From a bacterium (lineage in GTDB: Bacteria; Myxococcota_A; UBA9042), in NCBI GenBank assembly GCA_030425545.1, contig JAUIAC010000015.1:1-43655 (forward strand): DNA of 43,655 nucleotides. Direction: 5' to 3'. This document shows, piece by piece, positions 16,870-25,148 of the stretch (the stretch's first letter is position 1; each line of letters starts with the position of its first letter). The notes under the pieces are model-generated. The model made no database searches and was not told the DNA's origin. It was given only the letters and a program-made list of their open reading frames with translations. A program made the translations under genes and the position numbers.

Positions 16870-16998
16870 CGCGGCGCCCGCGGAGCCCCGCCACAGCGGC
16901 TTGTGACATGGCGGCACGAGGGGCTGGCATGCCGGGGTCACACAAGGAGCGCGCTGCCGCAGAGCACCGTCACGCGGGGCCGACTGAAGGGGGAGACT

Positions 16999-18200
16999 GT
17001 GAAGCGATCTTCCATCGGCGTTGTTGCCTCGTTCTTGGGCCTGCTCGCCCTGCCAGCCGTCGCAGCGGTGCCCACCACGGGCGTCATCGAGGGCGCGTTG
17101 ACCAGCTCCGGCGGCGGCGCGGCCGCGGACGGCTCCCACGACGGCACCTTCGCCATCTAGGAGAGCAAGGACGCCAAGGCCGCGGCGTGGTCCGAGGGGC
17201 CGGTCAAGGTCCTGGTCGCCGGCGGCCGCTTCTCGTACCGGCTCGGCACCACCAAGGCGCTGGACCCGAAGGCCACGGCAGCGCCGGCGGCCCCGTGGAG
17301 GTCGGCGGCGCCTACGCCGGCGCACACAGCCGCCTGCAGGTGTCGTACGAGGGTCCGCTGCGCGGCGCGGGCGCGCTCAGGCCGCTCAACGCACCGAAGA
17401 CCTGCCTCGACATCAAGAAGGCCTTCCCGCAGGCCCACGACGGGCTGCACTACATCGACCCGGACGGCCCAGGCGGCAACGCGCCGATCGAGACCTACTG
17501 CGACATGACCACCGACGGCGGCGGCTGGACCCTGGTGAACTACAGCCCCCACCGCCCCGACTGGCACGGGCTCTTCGACATGCAGTGCGGCGGCAACCTG
17601 GCCGGCCAGGGCTGGGACCCGAGCGGGCGCGGCTTCCCGGCGGCGATCCGCGCTGTGGAGATCGCGCAGGCGTCGAAGGAGATCGCGTTCACGCACCACG
17701 GGACCCGCAACATCACGGGCAACATGAACGCCTACACCAGCGTCTACGCCTTCAACATCCCGGACCCGAAGCTGGTGACCTTCGTGCCGCACAGCCAGCA
17801 CGGCGGCTTCACCAGCACCGGCACCACCGGGCGTGGCGCGTGCGTGCCGGTCAAGCTCAAGGTCATCAAGGGCGAGAAGAGCTACGACGGGGCGACCCGC
17901 TACACCTTCAAGCACAGCCTCGGCGCGACCTGGTCGGACAGCTACCCCACCGGCTACGGCGCGACCAACGACAGCGACTGCGTCGGCTCGTCGGGCATGA
18001 CCCAGGGGCCCTTCTTCATCTCCGTGCACGCGGGTGACGGCCGCGGCAAGAGCAGCGCCCGCTTCTACAGCAAGACGTGCGAGGTCGGCGGCAAGACCGT
18101 CACCTCGGTGAAGACCGGGCAGCCCTACTACAGCCACCACGCGCACTGGCTGCCCAACAAGTGGGACCAGAACGGCTCCGTCGCCATCTGGCTGCGGTAG
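16999..18200 (+). pseudogene. Exported fibrinogen-like domain protein, broken by a stop and a frameshift
   Basis: A GTG at 16999 with GGGGGAG upstream starts a clean signal peptide (KRSSIGVVASFLGLLALPAVAA) and a mature domain that hits an in-frame TAG at 17158-17160. Coding sense continues past it in the same frame (ESKDAKAAAWSEGPVKVLV...GRFSYRLGTTKALDPKA). Reading then resumes one frame over (GPVEVGGAYAGAHSRLQVSYEGPL) from about 17280, where adding one base in a G run would restore the frame. The C-terminal domain (about 17397-18200) is intact and fibrinogen/intelectin-like: TCLDIKKAFP, IETYCDMTTDGGGWTLV, then several Cys. The repaired protein would be about 400 residues. The stop sits where a Tyr codon (TAC/TAT) is likely. 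TAG ends several other genes here, so recoding is unlikely. Real decay or sequence errors are both possible. Confidence 0.7.
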
Positions 18201-18232
18201 GCGTCTGCCGGTCCACTTAGGCCTCGCTCCGG

Positions 18233-18268
18233 CACGGGCCCGGTCACCACGCGGTGGCCGGGCCCGTG
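18233..18268 (+). terminator. Long GC hairpin after the fibrinogen-like gene
   Basis: Arms CACGGGCCCGG (18233-18243) and CCGGGCCCGTG (18258-18268) pair perfectly, and an inner CACC/GGTG stem with an ACGC loop extends the helix. It starts 33 bp after the stop codon and ends before the kinase gene. It lacks a T-tract. Confidence 0.5.
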
Positions 18269-18341
18269 GCCGTTGCGGCCGGTGGCGCTCGCCCGGCTGT
18301 CGCCGCTGTGGCATCGTGCGGGGCCGCTGAAGGTGCCACCC

Positions 18342-20252
18342 ATGTCGACGCCACAACCGACGCGATTTTGCCCGCTCTGCGGCGCGGACTCGACGGCTGA
18401 CTACTGCGCCCACGACGGGACACGGACCGTGCTGCGTCGGTCCCTGGCGGCTGGCACGTCCAAGCTCGAGGTCGACGAGGTCATCGACGACCGCTACCGG
18501 GTCACGGGCCTGCTCGGGCGGGGCGGCTTCGGCGCGGTCTACACCGCGGAGCACACCGGCACCGGCCAGGCCATCGCGCTCAAGGTCATGGTGGTCGGCG
18601 ACGGTGGCGCGCCCGACGTCGGCGCGGTGCGTCGCTTCTACAAGGAAGCCCAGGTCACGGCGCAGCTGCGGCACCCCAACACCGTGCGGGTCTTCGACGT
18701 CGGTCAGACCCAGACCGGCGCGCTCTACATCGCCATGGAGCTGCTTCACGGCGGCACCTTGGAGGAGCGCTTCAACGCCCTGGCCGCCCAGGGTGAGGTC
18801 CTCGGAGTGCGGGGCGGGCTCGACGTCGCGATCCCGGTGCTGCGCAGCCTCGCCGAGGCGCATCGCAACGACCTGGTGCACCGCGACCTGAAGCCCGCGA
18901 ACATCATGCTGAGCGAGGTGGTGGAGGAGGACGAGCCGCTGGTGAAGGTGCTGGACTTCGGCATCGCGCGGACGCAGGACTCGTCGCTCACCGGCCAGGG
19001 CACGGCGCTGGGGACACCGGCCTACATGAGCCCCGAGCAGTGCATGGGGGGCGCGGTGGACGGCCGCAGTGACCTCTACTCGCTGGGGGTGATCCTGTAT
19101 CGCTCCGTCACCGGCCGCCTGCCCTTCGAGGACCGCAACCCGCTGACGATCATGTACAAGCACGCTCACGCCGAGCTGGAGCCGGTGCAGACGGCGGCGC
19201 GGGTGCCGGTGTCGTCCAGCTTCGCCGCCATCGTGCACCGGGCCATGGCCAAGCAGCCCGGTGCTCGCTTCGCCACCGCCCGCGAGATGCGCAGCGCGCT
19301 GGAGCTGGCCAGGAGCGACACGGAGCTCGAGGCCTCGGACCAGACCTGGCAGTACCTGCGCTCGGTGTCACCCGCGGGGAGCGTGTCCGTCGCCCCCCTT
19401 GCGGCGGGCGGGGTCGTGCCAGAGACCCCGGCGGCCGACAGCCTCGCCACGGCGGCGCTGGGCATGGGCCTCAGCGAGGGGGCGCTCGGCGGCGGCGGCC
19501 CACCGGTCGCGTCGGGCGACACGGGCGGCACGGGCGACAAGGGCGACAAGGGCAGCGCCGGCCCGCGCTCCGGCGACACCGCCATGGTGGTGTCGCCGCC
19601 CCACGCGCCCACCGAAGCCATCGCGCTCCCGGCGCAGCGCTCCCGCGGGCCGATGCTCTTGGCGGCGCTGCTTCTGCTCGCCGGTGGTGGTGCCCTGGCC
19701 TTCGCGCTCGCCACCTCCGACGGCGACCCCGGCGAGGCCGGCGAGACCCGGGGCACGACCCCGCACGCGGCCGCGGCCAGCCCTGTCGCGGGCGGGGGCA
19801 GCGACGCGGGCGCGCCTGCAGCGCCAGACGCCGCGGCAGCCGACGCCCACGCGGCTGCGGGCAGCGCCAGCGACGCAGGCGCCGCCGACGCGAGCCCGGC
19901 CGACACGACCCACGATGACGCTCGCCAGGACGCCGCCGGCGCGCCGGCGCTGCAGGCAGACGCCGGCGCGGTCCAGCCGGGCGCGGCCCCACCGATCCAG
20001 CGCGGCGCCCGCAAGGCCGCGCGCCGCGCGCGCAGGGCCGAGCGCCAGGCGGCGAAGAAGGCCAGCCGTCGCGCTGCCCGTGCCGCCCAGGAGGCCCGCG
20101 AGGCCGCCGAGCGCGCCGCGCGTCAGGCTGCGGCGAAGCGGGCCGCAGCCAAACAGGCCGCCGCGAAGAAGGCCGCAGCCAAGCAGGCCGCCGCGAAGAA
20201 GGGGCCCAAACCCACGGCGCCCAAGCCCGCCAAGCCCGTGGTGCTGGACTGA
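18342..20252 (+). CDS. Transmembrane Ser/Thr protein kinase with zinc ribbon and Lys/Ala-rich tail
   Basis: This is a 636-residue protein; ATG has AAGG about 8 nt upstream. The N-terminus holds CPLCGADSTADYCAHDG, a small zinc-ribbon-like element. The kinase domain spans about 50-320. It has the Gly-rich loop GRGGFGAV (59-66), Lys81, HRDLKPAN (catalytic Asp182), DFG (205-207) and GTPAYMSPE (224-232), so it should be active. A Gly/Ser linker leads to one membrane helix (about 436-458). The external part is Ala/Asp-rich and ends with AAAKQAAAKK repeats (about 570-632). This is the PknB/PpkA-like layout common in myxobacteria, with an extracytoplasmic region that may sense a signal. The stop TGA overlaps the next ATG by one base, so the two are coupled. 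Confidence 0.88.
   Translation: MSTPQPTRFCPLCGADSTADYCAHDGTRTVLRRSLAAGTSKLEVDEVIDDRYRVTGLLGRGGFGAVYTAEHTGTGQAIALKVMVVGDGGAPDVGAVRRFYKEAQVTAQLRHPNTVRVFDVGQTQTGALYIAMELLHGGTLEERFNALAAQGEVLGVRGGLDVAIPVLRSLAEAHRNDLVHRDLKPANIMLSEVVEEDEPLVKVLDFGIARTQDSSLTGQGTALGTPAYMSPEQCMGGAVDGRSDLYSLGVILYRSVTGRLPFEDRNPLTIMYKHAHAELEPVQTAARVPVSSSFAAIVHRAMAKQPGARFATAREMRSALELARSDTELEASDQTWQYLRSVSPAGSVSVAPLAAGGVVPETPAADSLATAALGMGLSEGALGGGGPPVASGDTGGTGDKGDKGSAGPRSGDTAMVVSPPHAPTEAIALPAQRSRGPMLLAALLLLAGGGALAFALATSDGDPGEAGETRGTTPHAAAASPVAGGGSDAGAPAAPDAAAADAHAAAGSASDAGAADASPADTTHDDARQDAAGAPALQADAGAVQPGAAPPIQRGARKAARRARRAERQAAKKASRRAARAAQEAREAAERAARQAAAKRAAAKQAAAKKAAAKQAAAKKGPKPTAPKPAKPVVLD
20142..20201 (+). repeat. Tandem 30-bp repeat encoding Lys/Ala-rich kinase tail
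   Basis: Two copies of a 30-bp unit (20142-20171 and 20172-20201) differ by one base. Each encodes about ten residues of the AAAKQAAAKK pattern at the C-terminus of the kinase. Confidence 0.7.
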
Positions 20253-21103
20253 TGCGCGCGCCGACGACGCCAGCCGGCGCCCCCGACGCGTGGCGGCAGG
20301 GGCCCCTCAGCGAGCTCGACATCATCGACGACGCGGCCTTCCTCGACGTGCCCGGGCTACCGTGGCGCGCGCTCCGCGAGGTGCTCGACGACGCCAGCTT
20401 CTCCTGGCCGGCCACGTCCCCCTCACCGGCGATGAGCGACGCCATCCGGCAGGCCAACCTGCTGCGCTGGCACCCCGCGGACGCGCACGAGGTGCTCAAC
20501 AGCGACGCGGTCGGCGCCGACGAGCTCTGCCACATGGCGGTCCACCGCGCCCTGTACCGCGCCCTCGGGCGGCCCCAGGGCTGGCGGGGCTGGCTGTTGT
20601 GCGAGGCCTGCGCGTCAGCGACCGACATGCTCGTGCTCGGCGCCCTGCTGCGTGCGCGCCGCGACGCCGAGTTCGTGGCGCTGCAGGTCGAGGTCCTGAG
20701 CGAGTGCTGGCGCGACGCCGAGCGAGATGAGGGGGCGTTCGAGGCGGCCCTGATGTCGTTGGCGGCCGATCCCGTCGCGGTGTTCCGCGCGCTCGTGCAG
20801 CTGCTCGAAGACCACGTGGGCGATCTGCTCAGCGAGCCCAGCGCGCGCGCCGCGCACCCGGTGCAGGCCGCTGCGGACGCCTTCGCTCGGCGCCTGGCGA
20901 GCCCATGGGGACCGCTGCTGCTGCACTTCCAGACCGCGTGGTGGGCGAGCGCGCTAGGGCAGCTCCCCGACCCGGAGCACGAGCGCGCCGCGGCCGATCG
21001 CGCGCGCGCCGCGCTGCTCGAGAGCGACGCGCCCCTGACGACCCTGCTGGCGTTGCCGCCCGTCGGCCAGGCCCGCGACGCGACCGCCGACGCGGCGGGC
21101 TGA
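20252..21103 (+). CDS. Unknown protein coupled to the Ser/Thr kinase
   Basis: This is a 283-residue soluble protein with no signal peptide and no membrane helix. It starts inside the kinase stop codon (TGATG), so it is translated together with the kinase. The first third contains acidic, aromatic stretches (LSELDIIDDAAFLDVPG, LDDASFSWP). The middle has DELCHMAVHRALYRALGR and WLLCEACASATDMLVLG, with Cys and His that could bind a metal. The rest is mostly helical. I recognise no family. The coupling suggests a substrate, adaptor or regulator of the kinase; that is inference from position only. Confidence 0.62.
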   Translation: MRAPTTPAGAPDAWRQGPLSELDIIDDAAFLDVPGLPWRALREVLDDASFSWPATSPSPAMSDAIRQANLLRWHPADAHEVLNSDAVGADELCHMAVHRALYRALGRPQGWRGWLLCEACASATDMLVLGALLRARRDAEFVALQVEVLSECWRDAERDEGAFEAALMSLAADPVAVFRALVQLLEDHVGDLLSEPSARAAHPVQAAADAFARRLASPWGPLLLHFQTAWWASALGQLPDPEHERAAADRARAALLESDAPLTTLLALPPVGQARDATADAAG

Positions 21104-21121
21104 GCGCCAGGCGCCGCTCAG
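21100..21121. terminator. Hairpin between convergent genes, containing both stop codons
   Basis: Arms CTGAGCG (21100-21106) and CGCTCAG (21115-21121) are perfect inverted repeats. The TGA of the plus-strand gene (21101-21103) and the TGA of the minus-strand amidotransferase (21120-21118) lie in opposite arms, the same arrangement as at 6460-6487. Confidence 0.4.
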
Positions 21122-21855
21122 AGCGTGTCGCGCCCCTCGAGCACCATGCGGGCGAAGCGGTTGAGCAGGTTCGTGGCCAGCGGCGAGGGCTTCAGCGACG
21201 AGAGCACCGGGTCCTCTTCTTCGGGCCCGCGCAGGCCGCCGTAGTTCTCGATGTAGCGCATGTAGCGCAGCCGGTTGCCCGACTCGTCGAGCTCAGGGTG
21301 GAACTGCGTCGCCCACACCGGCTTGCCCTCCACCACCAACGCCTGCACCTCGGCCAGCGCGCTGTGGGCCAGCCGCTTGGTGCCCTCCGGCGCGTTCAAG
21401 ATGCGGTCGTTGTGCCCCTGCTGCGCGTGGAAGGTCGCCGGCAGGTGGCCGAAGAGCTCGCACCCCTCGATGTGCTCGGTGGTGTAGACCTCGTAGGTCC
21501 CGACCTCGCGGTTGTCCGGGTCGTGGATCACCGTCTCGCCCAGCGCCCGGCCGAGCAGCTGCAGCCCGAAACACACGGCAAAGGTCTGCCGCCCACGCCC
21601 CACCAGCTCGTCGCGGATCAGCCGCGCCGCGGCCTCGACCCACTGCTGCTCGCCACGGGCCGAGTAGGCGCCCGACCCACCGATGAGCACGGCGGCGTGG
21701 CGGTCGAGCGTCTCTCCGTCCGGGGCGCCCTGGAGCAAGCTCCAGGTGTGGATCTGATCCCGCGTCACACCCATGGCGTCGGCGAAGCTGGACCACTCGT
21801 GGTCCGCCATGGGGTCGTCGTGGTCGCGAGCCTGCAAGAGGAGAAAAGGCTTCAT
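21118..21855 (-). CDS. Class I glutamine amidotransferase-like protein, copy 2
   Basis: This is a 245-residue stand-alone GATase domain, the size of GuaA-like amidotransferase domains found alone. The nucleophile Cys95 is in FAVCFGLQLLG and the His186/Glu188 pair in WATQFHPELD, so the catalytic triad is complete. ATG at 21855 has AGGA 8 nt upstream. GATases of this type either supply ammonia to a partner or hydrolyse gamma-glutamyl compounds. No synthetase partner is nearby, so the real substrate is open. It follows a paralogue with the same N-terminus (PFLLLQAR) after a 67-bp gap, so it is a tandem duplicate, probably in one operon. Confidence 0.78.
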   Translation of the reverse strand: MKPFLLLQARDHDDPMADHEWSSFADAMGVTRDQIHTWSLLQGAPDGETLDRHAAVLIGGSGAYSARGEQQWVEAAARLIRDELVGRGRQTFAVCFGLQLLGRALGETVIHDPDNREVGTYEVYTTEHIEGCELFGHLPATFHAQQGHNDRILNAPEGTKRLAHSALAEVQALVVEGKPVWATQFHPELDESGNRLRYMRYIENYGGLRGPEEEDPVLSSLKPSPLATNLLNRFARMVLEGRDTL

Positions 21856-21922
21856 CTCAGTGGTCCTGGGGCGGGCGGCAGCCGCGGTGCGCCAGCGGGG
21901 CGTGGCTGGGCAAGAGTGGGGG

Positions 21923-22681
21923 CTACAAGCCCAGCGCTTCAAGCTCTTCGTCGTGGGCGCGCACCCACCGGGAGAAGAGCGCCAGCAGAAGCGAGGCCTC
22001 GTCCGAGGGTCGCAGGTCGGCGATGAAGGGATCGCGCTCGATGGGGACGTCGACGTCGGGGGCGTAGAGGTCGCGGTAGTGCACGTAGCGGGTGCGCAGC
22101 CCAGCCAGGGAGAGCTCCGGGTGGAACTGCGTCGCCCAGATCGGCAGGTGGCCCACGCGCAGCGCATGGACCGGGCACGCCGGCGTCGACGCGTAGGCCG
22201 CCACCCCCTGCGGCAGGCCGACGGCGCGGTCGTGGTGACCCACCTGCGCCTGAAAGATCTCGGGCAGGTGGGCAAAGATCGGATCGTCGCGAGCGGCGTC
22301 GTGCAGCGTCAGATCGTAGGTGCCCATCTCGGTGTTGGTGTAGTCGCGGGTCATGGTCCCGCCGATGGCCAGGACGATGATCTGGAAGCCGAAACACGAG
22401 GCGAACGTGGCCTTGCCGGTGAGGATCAGCTCGTGCCGCACCCAGCTCACGAGCGCCGGGATCCACGGGTCGGCGTCGAGCACGGAGTAGTCCCCGGACC
22501 CGCCCATGAGCACGCCGGAGCAGGCCTGCAGCTCGGCGCGCGTGGGCAGCCGGTCGACCACGTTGAGCACCCGCAGCTCGGTGTCGTGCAAGCCCATGGC
22601 CTCGCGGAAGCACGACACTTCGTGCGCGAGCATCGGGTCGTCGGCGTTGCGGGCCTGGAGCAGGAGAAAGGGACGAGGCAC
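21923..22681 (-). CDS. Class I glutamine amidotransferase-like protein, copy 1
   Basis: This is a 252-residue paralogue of the downstream gene. The GTG start at 22681 has AGGA about 6 nt upstream. Catalytic residues are Cys96 in FASCFGFQ and His187/Glu189 in WATQFHPELS. Shared features with copy 2 are PFLLLQAR, VLxGGSG, MGTYD/VGTYE, VGHHDR/QGHNDR and the WATQFHPEL core, but the rest has drifted considerably, so the duplication is not recent. The divergence in the region just after the Gly-Gly-Ser-Gly loop and at the C-terminus suggests different substrates or partners. Two small palindromes stand just upstream of its start. Confidence 0.78.
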   Translation of the reverse strand: MPRPFLLLQARNADDPMLAHEVSCFREAMGLHDTELRVLNVVDRLPTRAELQACSGVLMGGSGDYSVLDADPWIPALVSWVRHELILTGKATFASCFGFQIIVLAIGGTMTRDYTNTEMGTYDLTLHDAARDDPIFAHLPEIFQAQVGHHDRAVGLPQGVAAYASTPACPVHALRVGHLPIWATQFHPELSLAGLRTRYVHYRDLYAPDVDVPIERDPFIADLRPSDEASLLLALFSRWVRAHDEELEALGL

Positions 22682-23027
22682 GGCGGTCCTGAGCTGCGGG
22701 ATCGAGCCAGCGAAGCGGCGACCGCGCGGTCGCAGGATCGCGATCGGAGGGTGTCACGCCCAGGTCGCGCGAACGCGGGCCGGGGAGGGTCATCATGCGG
22801 CGGGCGTGGGGCAGCGTCCAGCGGCGCCGCTGCCGCTCGCCGCTCAGCGGGTGGTGCGGCTGGTCGGGCATGGCGGCGCGCGCTCTGGGGTTGTGCACCG
22901 GGCCGGGCAACACGAATCGCCGTGTGGCACGTCTGAGCCTCGGGACCGCGCCCGCCTGGGATGGTCACCGCCGCCCCGACGCGGCACACTCGCCGAGCTT
23001 CGGGCGCGCTCGCCCCGGGGAGGACGC
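22682..23027. other. Divergent intergenic region with two palindromes
   Basis: This 346-bp gap separates the amidotransferase pair (minus) from the S55 peptidase gene (plus). It holds a perfect 16-bp palindrome GCGACCGCGCGGTCGC at 22718-22733 and a 10-bp palindrome GATCGCGATC at 22736-22745, about 35-65 bp upstream of the GTG at 22681. They could be operators, but GC-rich palindromes arise easily by chance. No convincing gene is seen. Confidence 0.35.
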
Positions 23028-25058
23028 ATGCCGACACCTCACTCACCCCTCAGCCACGCCACGCGCGGGCCACAGCGCGCGACCGCTCGGATCGCGACTG
23101 CGCTGCTCACGCTGGTCTTTGCCGCCGCGCTGGTCGCGGTCGCGACCCCGGCTGAGGCGCGCGGCCCACGCAAGCCGCGGATGATCGACTCGCGCGACCT
23201 GCGCCCCGGCATGAAGGGCTACGGCCTGACCGTGATGCGGGGCCAGAAGATCGAGCGATTTCAGATCGAGGTCATCGGCGTGCTCTACAACAAGCTGCCG
23301 GGCCAGGACATGATCCTGGTGCGCTGCGCCGGCCTCAACCTCGAGCACACCGGCGTCATCGCCGGCATGAGCGGCAGCCCGGTGTTCGTCCAGGGCCCCG
23401 GCGGCAAGGACCTGCTGGTCGGCGCGGTGTCCTACGCCTTCCCCTTCAACAAGGACCCGGTCGCCGGCGTCACCCCGATCAAGAGCATGTGGCCGGAGCT
23501 GAACCGCCCCCTGCACCCGCTACCGCCGCCGCAGCGCCTGCTGCCGCCCGGCGGTGACGGCGACGAGCGCGCCAGCACGGGCGGCAAGCGTCGCAAGCGT
23601 CGCAAGCGCCGCAAGCGCCGCCGCCGTGGCGCGGGCGTGTGGCTGCAAGACGCGCCGGAGCCGGTGGCCACGCCCTCGGAGCTGGCGGGCTTGAGCTCGA
23701 GCCACGCGCCGGGCGTCGCGGCTGCCGGCGCCTCGGCCGCCAGCGCCGGCACCAGCTTTGGCCTCAGCGCGGACCCCGGCCGCATGCAGCCCATCGCCCT
23801 GCCCCTCTCGGCGTCGGGCTTTCATCCGGATCTCGTCCGCGAGATGCAGGGCTCGTTCAGGGCCATGGGCTTCGGCCCGGTGCACGCCGCAGCGGTCGGC
23901 GCCGCGGCCAGTGGCGGCGCGTTCAGCACCCGCAGCGAGCCCTTCAAGCCCGGGTCGGCCGTGTCGCTCAGCCTGGTCCGCGGCGACATGAACATCGCCG
24001 GTGTCGGCACCGTCACCTGGGTGCACGGCGACCGCTTCATCGCCTTCGGCCACCCCTTCCGCGGCATCGGCCAGCTGCACCTGCCGGTCGGCAACGCCCA
24101 CATCGTGTGGGTCACGGCGTCGCAGGTGAACTCGTTCAAGATGGGCGTGCCGCTGAGCGACCTCGGCGTGCTCGACCAGGACCGGCTCGCGGCGGTGTCG
24201 GGTCGCATCGGGCCCAAGGCCGCGATGATCCCCATGGACGTGCGTGTGCGCAGCAAGGGCGCAGGCGTCGACAAGACCTGGAAGGTGGAGATCGTCGACC
24301 AGCCCAAGTTCTTCCCGCTGGCGGTGTCGCTGGTGCTCGGCAACGCGCTGAAGACCTCGGCGCCCGTGGCCCAGGACGCGTGGGTGAAGATGAAGCTGAC
24401 CTTCGAGCTCGACGGCGACTACCCGCCGCTGGTGTTCCGCGACCAGCTGGTCAGCGTCGGCGGGTCCGGGGGCTTCTTCCAGCTGCGCGGGCTGTCGATG
24501 CGCATCGCCAAGGCCCTGGTGACCAACGGTTTCAAGCGCATCCGCACCAAGGCGGTGCATTGCGAGTTCGAGGTCGGCGAAGGTCGCCCGCTGGTGTTCA
24601 TGGAGTCGATTCGCCTGCAGAGCGAGCGTGTGCGCGTCGGCGAGCAGCCGGTGCTGCACGTGGGCTTCCTGCGGCCCAACACCAAGCCGACCACGGTGAA
24701 GCTGAAGCTGCCGAAGATCCCCAAAGAGCTGGCCGGCGCCAAGGTCCGTGTGTGGGTCGGCTCGGCGAGCCGCAAGCCCCTCGAGCGGCCCCCACCCAAA
24801 AACGTCGACGACGTGCTGCAGTCCATGCGCGAGTACCAGCCCCGCAACCGCCTGGTCGCCGTGCTCTCGCTGCCCGGGCGGAGCTGGATGATCCGTGGCG
24901 AGCGGCTTGAGAGCCTGCCCAACAGCGTCATGGACGAGCTGCGAGGCCACCGCCGCGCCATGCGCTCGGGCCGCCGCACGCTGCGTGTGTCGAAGGAGCT
25001 GCCGTGGACCATCACGGGCTCCGGCACCGTGACCCTGCAGGTCGAAGACAACGACTAG
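23028..25058 (+). CDS. SpoIVB-type (S55) serine peptidase-like exported protein
   Basis: This is a 676-residue protein; ATG has GGGGAGGA upstream. A long signal/anchor segment (about 20-45) is followed by an S55 domain: MIDSRDLRPGMKGYGLTVMRG, IEVIGVLYNKLPGQDMILV, and IAGMSGSPVF with the catalytic serine (Ser115/Ser117 region). VGAVSYAFPFNKDPVAGVTPI follows, and later FIAFGHPFRGIGQLHLPV. SpoIVB of Bacillus cleaves a signalling protein in sporulation; relatives in non-spore-formers have unknown targets. Between the serine motif and the FGHP motif there is an insert with an Arg/Lys tract (about 184-202, unit RRK) and an Ala/Ser-rich stretch. About 300 C-terminal residues form beta-rich domains. 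It is followed on the same strand by a propeller protein 90 bp downstream, probably one operon. Confidence 0.75.
   Translation: MPTPHSPLSHATRGPQRATARIATALLTLVFAAALVAVATPAEARGPRKPRMIDSRDLRPGMKGYGLTVMRGQKIERFQIEVIGVLYNKLPGQDMILVRCAGLNLEHTGVIAGMSGSPVFVQGPGGKDLLVGAVSYAFPFNKDPVAGVTPIKSMWPELNRPLHPLPPPQRLLPPGGDGDERASTGGKRRKRRKRRKRRRRGAGVWLQDAPEPVATPSELAGLSSSHAPGVAAAGASAASAGTSFGLSADPGRMQPIALPLSASGFHPDLVREMQGSFRAMGFGPVHAAAVGAAASGGAFSTRSEPFKPGSAVSLSLVRGDMNIAGVGTVTWVHGDRFIAFGHPFRGIGQLHLPVGNAHIVWVTASQVNSFKMGVPLSDLGVLDQDRLAAVSGRIGPKAAMIPMDVRVRSKGAGVDKTWKVEIVDQPKFFPLAVSLVLGNALKTSAPVAQDAWVKMKLTFELDGDYPPLVFRDQLVSVGGSGGFFQLRGLSMRIAKALVTNGFKRIRTKAVHCEFEVGEGRPLVFMESIRLQSERVRVGEQPVLHVGFLRPNTKPTTVKLKLPKIPKELAGAKVRVWVGSASRKPLERPPPKNVDDVLQSMREYQPRNRLVAVLSLPGRSWMIRGERLESLPNSVMDELRGHRRAMRSGRRTLRVSKELPWTITGSGTVTLQVEDND
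23589..23624 (+). repeat. 9-bp tandem repeat encoding an Arg/Lys tract
   Basis: About four copies of a 9-bp unit (CGTCGCAAG and variants) encode RRK repeats within the S55 peptidase. A short tandem unit like this can expand or contract. Confidence 0.65.
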
Positions 25059-25148
25059 CCCACCCTGCCCAGCGGTTGATCCCCAGCTGCCCCGCACGTG
25101 ACGCGCACATCGCCGCACCCCTGGCACCGCCCTTCAGAGAGGACGCCC

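Noticed and set aside
16999..18200. TAG at 17158 as a recoded sense codon
   Set aside because: Many other genes in the window end with TAG, and a separate frameshift follows, so decay or sequence error is simpler.
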